Shown here: positions 16,927 to 26,379 of the stretch, one piece after another
How the letters are laid out: each line of letters starts with the position of its first letter
Position numbering within the stretch: position 1 is the first letter of the stretch
Assembly: GCA_965246765.1 (NCBI GenBank)
Contig: CBDFFJ010000004.1
Span: forward strand, 434,001-498,000
Source of the DNA: UBA1952 sp965246765
Lineage (GTDB): Bacteria > Bacteroidota > Bacteroidia > Chitinophagales > Chitinophagaceae
Length of the DNA: 64,000 bases
Reading direction: 5' to 3'
Made by a program: the position numbers and the translations under genes
The notes under the pieces: generated by a model
Database searches by the model: none
What the model was told of the DNA's origin: nothing
What the model saw: only the letters and a program-made list of their open reading frames with translations

Positions 16927-18000
16927 TTAGAAAGCTTCTCCTACAGTAAAGTAAACGCCACTAGTGCCTGCGCCAAGCGCATAATCCAATCGCAGGTTAA
17001 GATGGTCTTTGCGCACGACGTTGAAGCGAAGCCCGGCGCCACAGGAATATTTCAAATAGTCAAGCCTCAGAAAGCTTGTCTTATTGCCAAGAGCGCCAGC
17101 GCCACCGAAGACGACTCCGCCAAATCGCTTCCAGACAGGGAAACGCAGCTCGCTTTGCAACACGGCAAGATTCTGGTCAATGTAGCGGCCTTCATAATAG
17201 CCGCGCATATGCTTGTTTCCACCAAGCAGGGATTGCTGCTGAAACGGCGCATCACCGGTTACAAAGCTGTTATAGCTGTTCAGCGCAAGAATGATTTTAG
17301 GGAAGAGGCGGTGATAAAACGATACATCAAGCACGTACTTGTTGAAGCTGTGGTCGCCGCCCCAAGCTGAACCGTTATTCAGCCAGCTTGCCGTACCGAA
17401 GGCCCCGCGCGACGGGAACAGCACGGTGTCCCGCGAATCATAGATAAGCTGCGGCCCAATGCCGGAAGTGCGGCTCCCGCGATTACCGGGAATTGCATCA
17501 TTCGCCAGCGGGCCGAGGTTAGCTGTATCCTTGATTTTATAGTCCTCAAACTGGTAGCCGAGACCCGCATAGAAATGAGGCAGGAACCGCCGCGCGAGGT
17601 TCCCCTTTATCCGTGGATAATCCACGCCGTACAATACCTCCGGCGTTTCGTGCTGAGCGATGCCGAAGAACTTGTAGCTGTATTTATAGTAGCCGGCCTC
17701 GCCGTAGGCATACCATCGCGCGTTATCGTAAAAGAGATTGAAATTGGTATAAAGGAGAAGCTGACGATTCTGCGTATAGGCAATACCCGCCGTAACAGAA
17801 GAGGGTCGCGCCCACAATGAATCGGGCTTAAAGCGAAACGTCGCGACGCCCGCCACACCGCCCACGAAGCGGGTCTCTGGCGCGTAATAAACTACCGGAA
17901 AGGGGAAGGCCGTAAGTCGCTTCTTCCGCTTCTGCGCAGGAGCACTGAGCGCAAAAGCCATCAGGCAGATTAGAAGCGATGAATAAGCAGGAAGCCGCAT
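16927..18000 (-). CDS. Outer-membrane beta-barrel protein of the BamA/TamA (Omp85) type
   Basis: The 357-residue protein has a signal peptide (LLICLMAFALSAPAQ) and alternating aromatic/polar strands throughout. The (V/M)RG(F/Y) signature of Omp85 barrels is present as MRGYYEGRY at about 266-274, and the chain ends in an aromatic residue (VGEAF), as outer-membrane barrels do. No room remains for POTRA domains, so this is a barrel-only member. It could be a small assembly factor, or a porin-like protein specific to Bacteroidota. Confidence 0.8.
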   Translation of the reverse strand: MRLPAYSSLLICLMAFALSAPAQKRKKRLTAFPFPVVYYAPETRFVGGVAGVATFRFKPDSLWARPSSVTAGIAYTQNRQLLLYTNFNLFYDNARWYAYGEAGYYKYSYKFFGIAQHETPEVLYGVDYPRIKGNLARRFLPHFYAGLGYQFEDYKIKDTANLGPLANDAIPGNRGSRTSGIGPQLIYDSRDTVLFPSRGAFGTASWLNNGSAWGGDHSFNKYVLDVSFYHRLFPKIILALNSYNSFVTGDAPFQQQSLLGGNKHMRGYYEGRYIDQNLAVLQSELRFPVWKRFGGVVFGGAGALGNKTSFLRLDYLKYSCGAGLRFNVVRKDHLNLRLDYALGAGTSGVYFTVGEAF

Positions 18001-18035
18001 TTAGCGATGATATACGCAAAGCATACCAATATCGT

Positions 18036-21000
18036 TCAATTAGGCAGTGTCCGCACATTGCCGGTGCGCTTCAGAACGCCCCAATGCTGTAGCTCTCCTT
18101 TAATCGCGCGGCGCATTGCCTTCAGCAGCACATACAACATCAGCCAGCGATAAGCCAGCCGCTGCGGAATGATTCTGAAAAGCTTCCACCACGCCTCATT
18201 ACCGAAAGCAAACGCAATGCTTGCCACTACACAATCAACGACTAGGAAGACGAGGTAATAAAACAGGATGTTCGCGCCATTGCCGGTAATAAGGCCAAGA
18301 AGCATCAGCAAATCGGCGAAGGGCGTCAGCAATGGGATAAGAAATTGAAAAATCAGGATATTGGGCAAGGCCACCCAGCCGAGCGCGTAGGCATTGCGCG
18401 CAAACAACGCATCCCTGTTCTTCCAAAACGCCTGCATTACACCAAACGTCCAGCGGAAGCGCTGCCGCAAAAACTGGTCGACGGTTTCGGGCGCTTCCGT
18501 CCGCGCTGCGGCATCTTCGTCGTTCGCGACGATGTAACCTGCACGAAGCAGTCGCATCGTCAGGTCGCAATCCTCGGCGAAGGTGTCGGACGCGAAGCCA
18601 CCAACAGCGAGCACTGCGCTCTTGCGGAACGCACCGATTGCTCCGGGCACAACGGTAATGGCATTGATGCGCCCAAAGGCGAGCCGGTCAAAATTCTGGC
18701 TGGTGATGTACTCCAGGCTTTGCCAGCGCGTGATAATATTTACCTCATTACCTACGCGCACCTTGCCGGCCACCGCCGCAACGCGGGCGTTTGCAAAATG
18801 CCGCATTAGCTTTTCCGCGGCATCGGGCAGCAGCTTCGTATCGGCATCTATGCAGAGGAGGTATTCGCCATCCGCGTGTGCTATGCCAAGATTCAGCGCC
18901 GATGCTTTTCCGCCGTTGGGCTTGGTTAAGACCTTCACTCGCGAATCTGCTCCAAACGTCGCGCGCACGAGCGCGGATGTTGCATCGGTGCTGCCATCGT
19001 CCACAAAAATGATTTGAAGATTAGCGTAGCGGCTTTGCAGCAGGTTGCGCACGCTGGCCACCGCATGAAGCGATTCATTGTAGGCAGGAACGATAATGCT
19101 GAGGAGCGGATTCTGGAGAAGCGTTGGTAATGTTGTTCGCCGGGCCTTGCGCCTCGCGCTGGCTGCCAGCGCCGCCAGCGCCAGGATGCGCAGCCCGGAA
19201 AGAACAATACACACCAGGAATACCGCGCCGAACAAGCTGCTCCCCCAATAGCCGGCAACGGCGAGATAGTAATTAAGCTGTACCAGATTGTAGCCGGCAT
19301 CCCGTGGCAGTGGCGGCATCAGCTCGTCACGGCTCTTGCCAATCAGGTCGGCGATGGTGGTGAAGCTGTAGCCTTTGCTTCTAAAATATTGGATAAGGTG
19401 GGGCAGCACTTTCACTGTGGCTTCCCGATTGCCACCCGCATCGTGCAATAGAATGATATTGCCGGTTGCCTTCTGTTGCACAATGCGCGAAAAAATCGTG
19501 TCGGCGGTGATGCCGGCTTCCCAATCATTCGGGTCAATGTTTTCGCCGATGGTGAGGTACGACATCTGCCGGGAAAGCGCAACGGGTTTCAGCTCTTCCA
19601 ATGTTTCCGGCTCCGAATCGGCGTTGTAGGGCGGACGAAACAGGATAGTGCTATGGCCGGTGATGCAGGCTATCAGCAGCCGCGTCGCATTCAGCTCCAG
19701 CGCAGCCCGCGCCAGCGAAATCTCCGCCATATTAGGATGCGTAAAGGAATGGTTGCCGATTTCATGGCCCTCGCGGTAAATGCGCTTTACGATGGGAATG
19801 TTGCGCTCCGCATTGTTGCCCAAAAGGAAGAAGGCAGCGGGCACGTGCTCGCGGCGCAGGATGTCCAGAATGCGCGGCGTATAGTCGGCATCCGGGCCAT
19901 CGTCAAACGTGAGCACCATCTTCTTCTCCGCCTTGCCGAATTTCTTCACGACGAAAGATGATGGCAGAACCCTGTAATCTTCCTCGCTGATGAGCACGTC
20001 GCCGCTGTCTACTTCCAGCGCAATATGCCCGGCCTGCGGCGTCGCGATTACGTCCAGCACCTCGCCTTCGCCGATGTAGTCCACCGCGTTAGAAGGCATA
20101 ACGTCTTCCAGCTTTTTGAACTCAAAATCTTTCAAGGCGGCGGGCGCCACATCCTGCATGTAAAACGTCCAGAGCCGCTTGTCTTCGGAGCCAAGGCGCC
20201 AAAGCGCAACACCGCTCAAATCATTCTCCGCCGCAAAGCGCAGCGTATTGAAATTGGTGGCGGCATCGGTAAAATGAACTTCATGCTGCGAATCATTTTC
20301 GTCGTAATAGGAGTAATGCAGATTATAGCTGTCGTTATCAAAAACAATTTTCCCTTCCGATTCCTGTGCGGTGGTGAGCGCTTCCTCGTAGGTGAGGTCT
20401 TTGCCGCGTCCGCCCTTCGGCCAGTCGTAGCCATAGCCCGCTATACAGAGGATAAGCCTTTTCGGCGCGATGCCCTTCGCAATGGTCTTAGCGACCGTCG
20501 CCTCAATCCATTTCTGCTCACTCACCGGGCCGGGGTTGCTTTCCGGATTGTGCTGGTCGTAAGACATGAGGAAGAGGTAATCATTCCACTCCGACAAGAC
20601 TTTCAGATTGTAGTCTTCATTCAGCGGCGCAACATCCTGCGTCACCAGCAGACCAAGCGGATGCAACGTTTCGTACAATTCCTGCATAAAGCGGACAAGC
20701 GGCTCGTCGCCGGCCTCGCGTAGCTCTTCAAAGTCCACATTGATGCCGCTAAACTTGTAGCGTTGCAGGGTTGCAGCGACGTCCTGAATAAGCCGCGCGC
20801 GTTTCCGGTCGTCGGTGAGAATCCGATGCACTGCCTCGCCGTCAAACTCCTCCCCGAAAAAGTTGGAAAGCATGGGCACCGTTTGCACGCCCGATGCTTT
20901 GATAAGGGTAAGTGCTCGGGCGTCAATAGTATTGTAGAGCGTGTCGCCGCGCGGGTCTATGAAGAGCCATTCGGGCAGCACCATGTTCATGCGGGAGATA

Positions 21001-21392
21001 TTGGCGCGAAGGGAAGTAAATGCCTGCGCATCCCAGTCCACATAGAATGCGGCGCGTATGGGGCATGCCATCCGCGCTATACGTCCGGCGCTGTCTGTAT
21101 AATGTATGCGGTTGGTATTCGCTGAGCGTATGGAATGCCGGAATCCGCGATATTCCTGCAACAGACGGCTGTCAGCCATCAGCTTTGCGCTGTCAGGCTG
21201 CAGGATGGCTTTAAAGGCTTCGCCTTCGCCCTTAAGCTGCGGCAGCGAAGGGCTATAGACATTGCGCAGGGCGAGGACGACGACGATAATGGTAAATGCA
21301 AGCAGGAGCAGCAGCACACGCGAGCCCCACAGAAAGCGTTGCCAGCGTGTGGGTGTATTCGCCTGAAAAACTTGCCTGCCGGGTTCCTGCAC
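18036..21392 (-). CDS. GH18 - polysaccharide deacetylase - GT2 fusion protein
   Basis: This 1118-residue membrane protein joins three activities. A transmembrane segment (about 25-44) leads into a GH18-like domain whose catalytic block is SGINVDFEEL (Glu222). A NodB deacetylase follows, with TFDDGP at 495-500, HSFTHP at 548-553, RPPY near 586 and LLHDAGG near 645. After a second membrane segment (about 710-740) comes a GT2 synthase with IIVPAYNES, VDDGSTD, EDCDLT and QRFRW, then C-terminal membrane helices. GT2 with deacetylase and hydrolase mirrors the PgaC/PgaB pair for poly-N-acetylglucosamine, here on one chain. A secreted or surface, partly deacetylated amino-sugar polymer is the likely product (inference). 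All key residues are present. Confidence 0.88.
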   Translation of the reverse strand: MQEPGRQVFQANTPTRWQRFLWGSRVLLLLLAFTIIVVVLALRNVYSPSLPQLKGEGEAFKAILQPDSAKLMADSRLLQEYRGFRHSIRSANTNRIHYTDSAGRIARMACPIRAAFYVDWDAQAFTSLRANISRMNMVLPEWLFIDPRGDTLYNTIDARALTLIKASGVQTVPMLSNFFGEEFDGEAVHRILTDDRKRARLIQDVAATLQRYKFSGINVDFEELREAGDEPLVRFMQELYETLHPLGLLVTQDVAPLNEDYNLKVLSEWNDYLFLMSYDQHNPESNPGPVSEQKWIEATVAKTIAKGIAPKRLILCIAGYGYDWPKGGRGKDLTYEEALTTAQESEGKIVFDNDSYNLHYSYYDENDSQHEVHFTDAATNFNTLRFAAENDLSGVALWRLGSEDKRLWTFYMQDVAPAALKDFEFKKLEDVMPSNAVDYIGEGEVLDVIATPQAGHIALEVDSGDVLISEEDYRVLPSSFVVKKFGKAEKKMVLTFDDGPDADYTPRILDILRREHVPAAFFLLGNNAERNIPIVKRIYREGHEIGNHSFTHPNMAEISLARAALELNATRLLIACITGHSTILFRPPYNADSEPETLEELKPVALSRQMSYLTIGENIDPNDWEAGITADTIFSRIVQQKATGNIILLHDAGGNREATVKVLPHLIQYFRSKGYSFTTIADLIGKSRDELMPPLPRDAGYNLVQLNYYLAVAGYWGSSLFGAVFLVCIVLSGLRILALAALAASARRKARRTTLPTLLQNPLLSIIVPAYNESLHAVASVRNLLQSRYANLQIIFVDDGSTDATSALVRATFGADSRVKVLTKPNGGKASALNLGIAHADGEYLLCIDADTKLLPDAAEKLMRHFANARVAAVAGKVRVGNEVNIITRWQSLEYITSQNFDRLAFGRINAITVVPGAIGAFRKSAVLAVGGFASDTFAEDCDLTMRLLRAGYIVANDEDAAARTEAPETVDQFLRQRFRWTFGVMQAFWKNRDALFARNAYALGWVALPNILIFQFLIPLLTPFADLLMLLGLITGNGANILFYYLVFLVVDCVVASIAFAFGNEAWWKLFRIIPQRLAYRWLMLYVLLKAMRRAIKGELQHWGVLKRTGNVRTLPN

Positions 21393-21575
21393 CTTTCTTG
21401 CCTTTACCGGTTTATGCCGGAACGGCTATTAAAAGTAGGTGCTGACAACTGCCGGATTTTTTACAAAAAATAAAACCGCTTAGCGCCAGCAAGGGTGAGG
21501 CGACCTGCATCGGGAACTACCAGCAAGAACTGCCGGAATGAGCGAGGTTTACCGCTGCGCCACCGTAGCAGAATT

Positions 21576-21604
21576 AAACCTTTGGGGAAAAATACCGTCT
21601 AATA
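21576..21604 (+). promoter_or_regulatory. Possible ECF-sigma-type promoter
   Basis: AAACCTTT at 21576-21583 and CGTCTAATA at 21596-21604 resemble the AAC-containing -35 and CGTC-containing -10 boxes of extracytoplasmic-function sigma factors. They lie 20-48 bp before the ATG of the secreted protein at 21624. The call rests on pattern recognition only. Confidence 0.35.
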
Positions 21605-21623
21605 CAGTTATTGCTTTCCCTTT

Positions 21624-22850
21624 ATGAAAAGACTCGTACTCCTCCTTCTTGGCGCTGCTACGATGCACACCGGCTCACACGCGCAGAATTGCTCGCGCAC
21701 TAGTGTCGGCTATCCGCCCATCAACGATTTGGGTGCGGGCTCGTGGCGGGGCGCGACCGGCGGCCTTTACCCCGGCGGCTCCAACGCACGCCCTGCTGCG
21801 CACAACGCGGCCGGTCTTGCCATCGCGCAGAGCATCCAACCGCTCAACGACAGCGGCGCGCCGGATACGGCTAACGGAAAAATTGTGTGGCTGTCCATCG
21901 GCATGTCCAACGCCACTATGGAGACGCAGGTATTCATTCCGGAAGCGGATACGATTCATAACAAGAACCCGAAGCTGACGTTGATAGACGGCGCGGAGAG
22001 CGGCCAGGACATTGCCATCATCATGAACGGCAATGCGGCATACTGGAATACGGTGGACAGCCGGCTGCAGTCGGCAGGCCTCAGCCCGGCGCAGGTGCAG
22101 GCGGTATGGGTGAAGGAAGCGGAGAAAAGACCGTCGGACACGGCATTCGCTACGTATCCGGACGCGCTCAAAATCAAGTTCCGTGCGACGATGCAGGTGC
22201 TGAAGCGGCGCTTTCCCAACCTGAAGCTCTGCTATATCAGCAGCCGCATTTATGCGGGATACGCCACCACGCCGGAGAATCCGGAGCCGTATGCGTATTA
22301 TACCGGCTGGACGATAAAGCGCCTGATTGAAGACCAGATAGCCGGCGATACATCGCTTGCATACACAGGCACAAATGCACGGGCTCCGTGGCTGGCCTGG
22401 GGCCCGTATCTCTGGGCCGACGGCACCACACCGCGCAGCGACGGCCTCACCTGGCTTTGCCCGACTGATTTCAACAGCGACGGCACGCACCCGAATGCAG
22501 TCGGCCGCCAAAAAGTGGCAGATATGCTGATGAAGTTTTTTACAACGGATGCCACAGCGGTTCCGTGGTTTCTGACGAAGAGCGCGGCGCCAACCGGCCT
22601 CTCAACCGAGCAGGTGGCCGGCCAGGATTTACAGCTTTATCCGCAACCCGTGTCCGGCACGCTGACACTTGCCATTCCGCAGACGATGGAAAAGACGACA
22701 AGTATTGTAATCGCCGACTTCTCCGGCAGAATAGTTCAGCGCATTACGACTAATGGAGGCACGCTGCAGCGCATTGATGCTTCCGGCCTTCCTGCCGGCA
22801 TGTATGTGCTGCGTGCGGGAGCGATGCGCGCGCATTTTGTAAAGGAATAA
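21624..22850 (+). CDS. Secreted protein with type IX sorting tail, possible SGNH-type hydrolase
   Basis: The 408-residue protein has a signal peptide ending SHAQ. The central part has IVWLSIGMSNAT and LIDGAESGQDIAI, then DGTHPNAVGRQKVAD late in the domain. An early Ser block and a final D-x-x-H block recall SGNH esterases/lipases, but the GDSL motif is not canonical. The last ~75 residues (from LQLYPQPVSG) are a Por secretion system C-terminal sorting domain ending GLPAGMYVLR. It is therefore exported and probably surface attached or released. A carbohydrate esterase role is possible, not shown. Confidence 0.72.
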   Translation: MKRLVLLLLGAATMHTGSHAQNCSRTSVGYPPINDLGAGSWRGATGGLYPGGSNARPAAHNAAGLAIAQSIQPLNDSGAPDTANGKIVWLSIGMSNATMETQVFIPEADTIHNKNPKLTLIDGAESGQDIAIIMNGNAAYWNTVDSRLQSAGLSPAQVQAVWVKEAEKRPSDTAFATYPDALKIKFRATMQVLKRRFPNLKLCYISSRIYAGYATTPENPEPYAYYTGWTIKRLIEDQIAGDTSLAYTGTNARAPWLAWGPYLWADGTTPRSDGLTWLCPTDFNSDGTHPNAVGRQKVADMLMKFFTTDATAVPWFLTKSAAPTGLSTEQVAGQDLQLYPQPVSGTLTLAIPQTMEKTTSIVIADFSGRIVQRITTNGGTLQRIDASGLPAGMYVLRAGAMRAHFVKE

Positions 22851-22933
22851 GCGAATGCTGCCATCCACTTTGAGGAGTTCGCTGCTGGCCCGATTGTTTG
22901 GCGCGCTTTCTACAACCCAAATTCAGCAGCATC

Positions 22934-23311
22934 ATGGCAAAGAACTCAAAAGCGACGAACGAAAAAGTGCATAAGGCTCTGCACGAGCGTAAGGAAGGCA
23001 CGCTTAAAAGCGGCAGTACCGGCAAGAAAGTAACAAGCAAGAAACAGGCAATTGCAATTGGACTTTCTGAAGCGCGCGCCGAAGGCGATAAAGCGCCAAA
23101 GAAAAAGTCTGCTTCAAAAAAGAGCGACACCAAGAAAAGCGCCGCGAAGAAAAGCACAACTAAAAAAAGCGCCGCGAAAAAGACGGCTACCAAAAAAAGT
23201 GCGACGAAGAAGAGTACTGCAAAAAAGAGTACGGCCAAGAAAAGCAGCGCTAAGAAAAGTGCTCCTAAAAAGACCGCAAGCAAAAAGAGCGCCGCAAAGA
23301 AAAGCAGCTAA
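22934..23311 (+). CDS. Lysine-rich histone H1-like protein with DUF6496-like N-terminus
   Basis: The 125-residue protein starts at the ATG at 22934 (MAKNSKATNEK). Residues 5-50 (KVHKALHERKEGTLKSG, then KKVTSKKQAIAIGLSEAR) match a small DUF6496-type domain. The rest is a run of about a dozen KKSA, KKST and KKTA repeats with no acidic residues. Such tails bind DNA in H1-like proteins (HctB, AlgP type). The repeat DNA is itself nearly tandem, so length variation by slippage is likely. A hairpin terminator follows at 23333. Confidence 0.8.
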   Translation: MAKNSKATNEKVHKALHERKEGTLKSGSTGKKVTSKKQAIAIGLSEARAEGDKAPKKKSASKKSDTKKSAAKKSTTKKSAAKKTATKKSATKKSTAKKSTAKKSSAKKSAPKKTASKKSAAKKSS

Positions 23312-23332
23312 TTATTCCGAAAAATCCGAAAT

Positions 23333-23361
23333 GCGGAACGCTTCATTAGATGTTGTTCCGC
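23333..23361 (+). terminator. Hairpin after the H1-like gene
   Basis: GCGGAAC (23333-23339) pairs with GTTCCGC (23355-23361) and is followed by GTTTCT. It lies 22 bp after the stop codon. The T-tract is weak. Confidence 0.45.
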
Positions 23362-23406
23362 GTTTCTACTAGGATTAAGAGGTTTGTGCAGGATGGCCAA
23401 TGGTTT

Positions 23407-24813
23407 CTATTCCTCCAATTCTGGTCTCGCATCTTCTTCATCCGGCAGCACCGGCTCTGAAGCTACAACACCTTGACGTGCTTCCGTGAGAAAGCCCGCC
23501 TTCAACTGCTCATACAGCGAGTGCTTATCCACAAGCATCGCTACGATATTGGCCACGAGCGCCGAAGCCATCAGGTGAAAAATCACGCTGTGCCGGTCGG
23601 TCATTTCCAGCACAAGGATGGCGGAGGTAAAGGGCGTACGTGTAACGCCCGTAAGGAAGCCGACCATGCCTGCAAGAATGAGGATATTGGCATTCGCTCC
23701 GAGAATGCCGAACACGCCCGAAAGCCATGCGCCGACAGATGCGCCCGCGGCGAGTGAGGGCGCAAACACGCCGCCCGCCGCGCCTGTATTAAACGCAAGC
23801 ACCGGCCCAAGCATTCTCGCCGCCACGGTATGCCAGGGCAGGTGCTTGTGCGCGGTGAACAGCGTCTCATTCATCAGGTCTTTGCCGGAACCGAGAATAT
23901 CATCATTGGCCCAGAATGCAATGCACGCGATGATTAAACCGGTGACAATAATGAAAGCAACCTGATGCGCCGTCTTAAACCCTTTGCGCCAGCGCATCAG
24001 CAGGATAATCCAGCGGCACATGAGGCTGCCGAGCAATCCTGAAATCACCGCAGCGGCCAGCACGCCGAAGAAGATGGCAGGCCTCAATCCCTGCACATCA
24101 GGATAGCCGAGATAGAGATAAGGCCCCAAGAATGTTTGCGCGGTAAGGCCGGCGATAATTACCGCAGTGAACAGCGCGCTTCGGAAGAATGAGATATGGA
24201 TGCGCGCCAGTTCTTCAATGGCAAAAACGATTCCGCCGAGTGGCGTGTTGAAAGCCGCAGCCAGTCCCGCTGCTGCGCCGGTGATGATGAAGTTTTGCTT
24301 CGCAAGACGTGGCCAGGAAGGGGGCAGCCACTTGTGCATCATGCGGAACACAGAGCCTGCAATCTGGATAGTCGGCCCTTCGCGGCCAATCGCGGCGCCA
24401 CCCAATACCATGAAGGCGCTGGAGATGATTTTGACGATGGCCACGCGAATGCTGAGCAGCTTTGAAAGCACGCCTTCATAACGCGCGGCAGGCAATTCTA
24501 TAGCCGCCATCACCTGCGGAATGCCGCTGCCCCGCGCGCCGGGCGAAAGCCATACGATGAGCCACCAGCCGATGAGCATATTGACCGGCGCCAGGATGAA
24601 GATGGCCCAGCGGTTCCAGGCCAGCGCTACGTGCAGCCATTGTTCACAGCGGTTGAAGAGCTTTGTATAGCCAACGGCGATGGCGCCGGTGATGAGCGAG
24701 GCAATCCAGAAAGGAAGGGCATGCTGCGCGCCGGTCTTAATTTTTCCGTCCGAAAAAATGCCCGATATCCGCTTAGCCCGGTTCTTCAATTGTTCCAGCC
24801 ACCATTGCTTCAT
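23407..24813 (-). CDS. ClC family chloride channel or H+/Cl- exchanger
   Basis: The 468-residue polytopic membrane protein has all three ClC selectivity-filter segments: GARGSGIPQV (about 93-102), GREGPTIQ (about 144-151) and GGVFAPSLAAGA (about 347-358). The C-terminal tail is short and acidic, and there are no CBS domains. ClC proteins of this type move chloride, often in exchange for protons. It is convergent with the H1-like gene and divergent from the secreted protein at 24906. The call is firm; channel versus exchanger is not decided. Confidence 0.92.
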   Translation of the reverse strand: MKQWWLEQLKNRAKRISGIFSDGKIKTGAQHALPFWIASLITGAIAVGYTKLFNRCEQWLHVALAWNRWAIFILAPVNMLIGWWLIVWLSPGARGSGIPQVMAAIELPAARYEGVLSKLLSIRVAIVKIISSAFMVLGGAAIGREGPTIQIAGSVFRMMHKWLPPSWPRLAKQNFIITGAAAGLAAAFNTPLGGIVFAIEELARIHISFFRSALFTAVIIAGLTAQTFLGPYLYLGYPDVQGLRPAIFFGVLAAAVISGLLGSLMCRWIILLMRWRKGFKTAHQVAFIIVTGLIIACIAFWANDDILGSGKDLMNETLFTAHKHLPWHTVAARMLGPVLAFNTGAAGGVFAPSLAAGASVGAWLSGVFGILGANANILILAGMVGFLTGVTRTPFTSAILVLEMTDRHSVIFHLMASALVANIVAMLVDKHSLYEQLKAGFLTEARQGVVASEPVLPDEEDARPELEE

Positions 24814-24905
24814 CGGGCAAAGGTCGTTAAGCGGAATGTGGCATACCTTGAATTCGTATTAAACCTTTGCTGCCCGGCGGCATCAGAACATTCTCAAGGA
24901 TAAAT

Positions 24906-26306
24906 ATGGCTCATCAATACGACTATCTTCTGAAAAGGCTGATTCCGCTCGCGCTGATATTATGTCTTCATGTAACAATGAGCGTCGCGAGAGCCGTGAG
25001 ATATTATCCCGGCATCTACAACCTCGGCGCTGCCGATACCTATATCTCGCCGGCCAGCTATGATTCGGACTATGTCGCAGGCGGCGCTGTACGCGTGGGC
25101 TGGGCTACGCTGGAGCCGTCGGAAGGCAGCTACAACTGGGCGTTCCTTGACCATGAGATGGCGACTGCAGCAGCTAAGGGCAAAAAGATTTCCGTCTATT
25201 TCGGTTGCGGCAGCAAGTCGCCATCCTGGCTGCTTAGCGACCCGGCCGTTCATTTTTTCTATTACCAGGATGCCAACCATGTCGTGCAGGTGCCGGTACC
25301 CTATGACTCCATTTACCTCGCAAAAATGTGCCGCTTCATCAAAGCTTTTGGCGCGCATTACAGGGACAGCGTTACAATCGCCTACATCCGTGGCGCGAGC
25401 GAGAATATCACCAATGGCTGGGGCCTGCCGAGCAGAGATACCGCCAACCGCAGTTGGGCCGGCTATTATCACTTCACGCCCGACACGATGCAGCATGCCA
25501 TGCAGCGCGTGCTGGATTCCTTCATGGCAGCCTTCCCTTACACGCCGGAATGGATTGAGGTGGGAAAGGTGCCTTTTGATTCCGTTGGCCATAATAATAT
25601 CTGGCAGGGCGAGCAGATTGCGCAGTACGGCTTTGCCAAATACCCCGACCGCATGAATGTGTGGCGCGAGGATTTCAACGCCTGCTTTCCCGTACCGCCG
25701 GACACCTTCGCCTCGCCGAATCCGTACCGCAACAGCTACTGGCACATCCTGTACGAGCATCCCTGCCACAGCGGCGCGCAGGCGGTATGGAATGTGCGCG
25801 ACGTAAGCTGCACGACAGTGCCCCGAATGGACCAGTGCGACCCTGCGCAATGCTCTAAGGATACGGTGATGTGGCGGGCGGTGAGCAGGACGTTTAAGTA
25901 TGGCATGAGCTACCTTGAAATTTACGCGTCTGATATTCTTGACCTAAGCCTGAATAATACATTCCGCAGGACGGCGGATAGCCTTGCAGCAATAGGCCAT
26001 CGTTGTTTTAGTACCGGCTTGTCGGCGGCTGGAAGTCCTACCGGCAGCGGTTTTGAGTGGAATGTATATCCTAATCCGGCCGCCAGTGAGCTGCACATCT
26101 CGCTCAATGAGGCCGGCGATAATCAGGTAACGATTGAGCTTAGAAATGTGGCCGGGCAATTGGTAAAAACGGCTTCATTTCTTTCAACAAGCGGCGGGCA
26201 TATGCAGACGATAAACATCGGCGATTGCCTGCCGGGAATATGGCTGCTTACACTAAAAAAGAACGGGACGATTTACGGGCAGCGGAAGCTGGCTATCGTG
26301 AGGTAG
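24906..26306 (+). CDS. Secreted glycoside-hydrolase-like protein with type IX sorting tail
   Basis: The 466-residue protein starts at the ATG at 24906; the upstream ATG at 24867 precedes an unlikely leader. A membrane signal (LIPLALILCLHVTMSVARA) leads into a TIM-barrel-like domain: GAVRVGWATLEPSEGSYNW resembles the first strand and helix of GH42/GH35-type beta-galactosidase barrels, and VTIAYIRGASEN could hold the acid/base Glu. The final ~80 residues (NVYPNPAASELHIS to the end) form a Por sorting domain. The substrate is unknown. Confidence 0.72.
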   Translation: MAHQYDYLLKRLIPLALILCLHVTMSVARAVRYYPGIYNLGAADTYISPASYDSDYVAGGAVRVGWATLEPSEGSYNWAFLDHEMATAAAKGKKISVYFGCGSKSPSWLLSDPAVHFFYYQDANHVVQVPVPYDSIYLAKMCRFIKAFGAHYRDSVTIAYIRGASENITNGWGLPSRDTANRSWAGYYHFTPDTMQHAMQRVLDSFMAAFPYTPEWIEVGKVPFDSVGHNNIWQGEQIAQYGFAKYPDRMNVWREDFNACFPVPPDTFASPNPYRNSYWHILYEHPCHSGAQAVWNVRDVSCTTVPRMDQCDPAQCSKDTVMWRAVSRTFKYGMSYLEIYASDILDLSLNNTFRRTADSLAAIGHRCFSTGLSAAGSPTGSGFEWNVYPNPAASELHISLNEAGDNQVTIELRNVAGQLVKTASFLSTSGGHMQTINIGDCLPGIWLLTLKKNGTIYGQRKLAIVR

Positions 26307-26379
26307 GCTCCGTCCGCCACCTGAGCGGAATTGCGCAGGCAAATGCTGCAAAACGGGCGTCAAAGTCGGCGGATGAATA

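Noticed and set aside
23052..23372. Arg/Lys-rich overlapping frame over the H1-like gene
   Set aside because: It is an out-of-frame reading of the same lysine repeats, with no independent start context.
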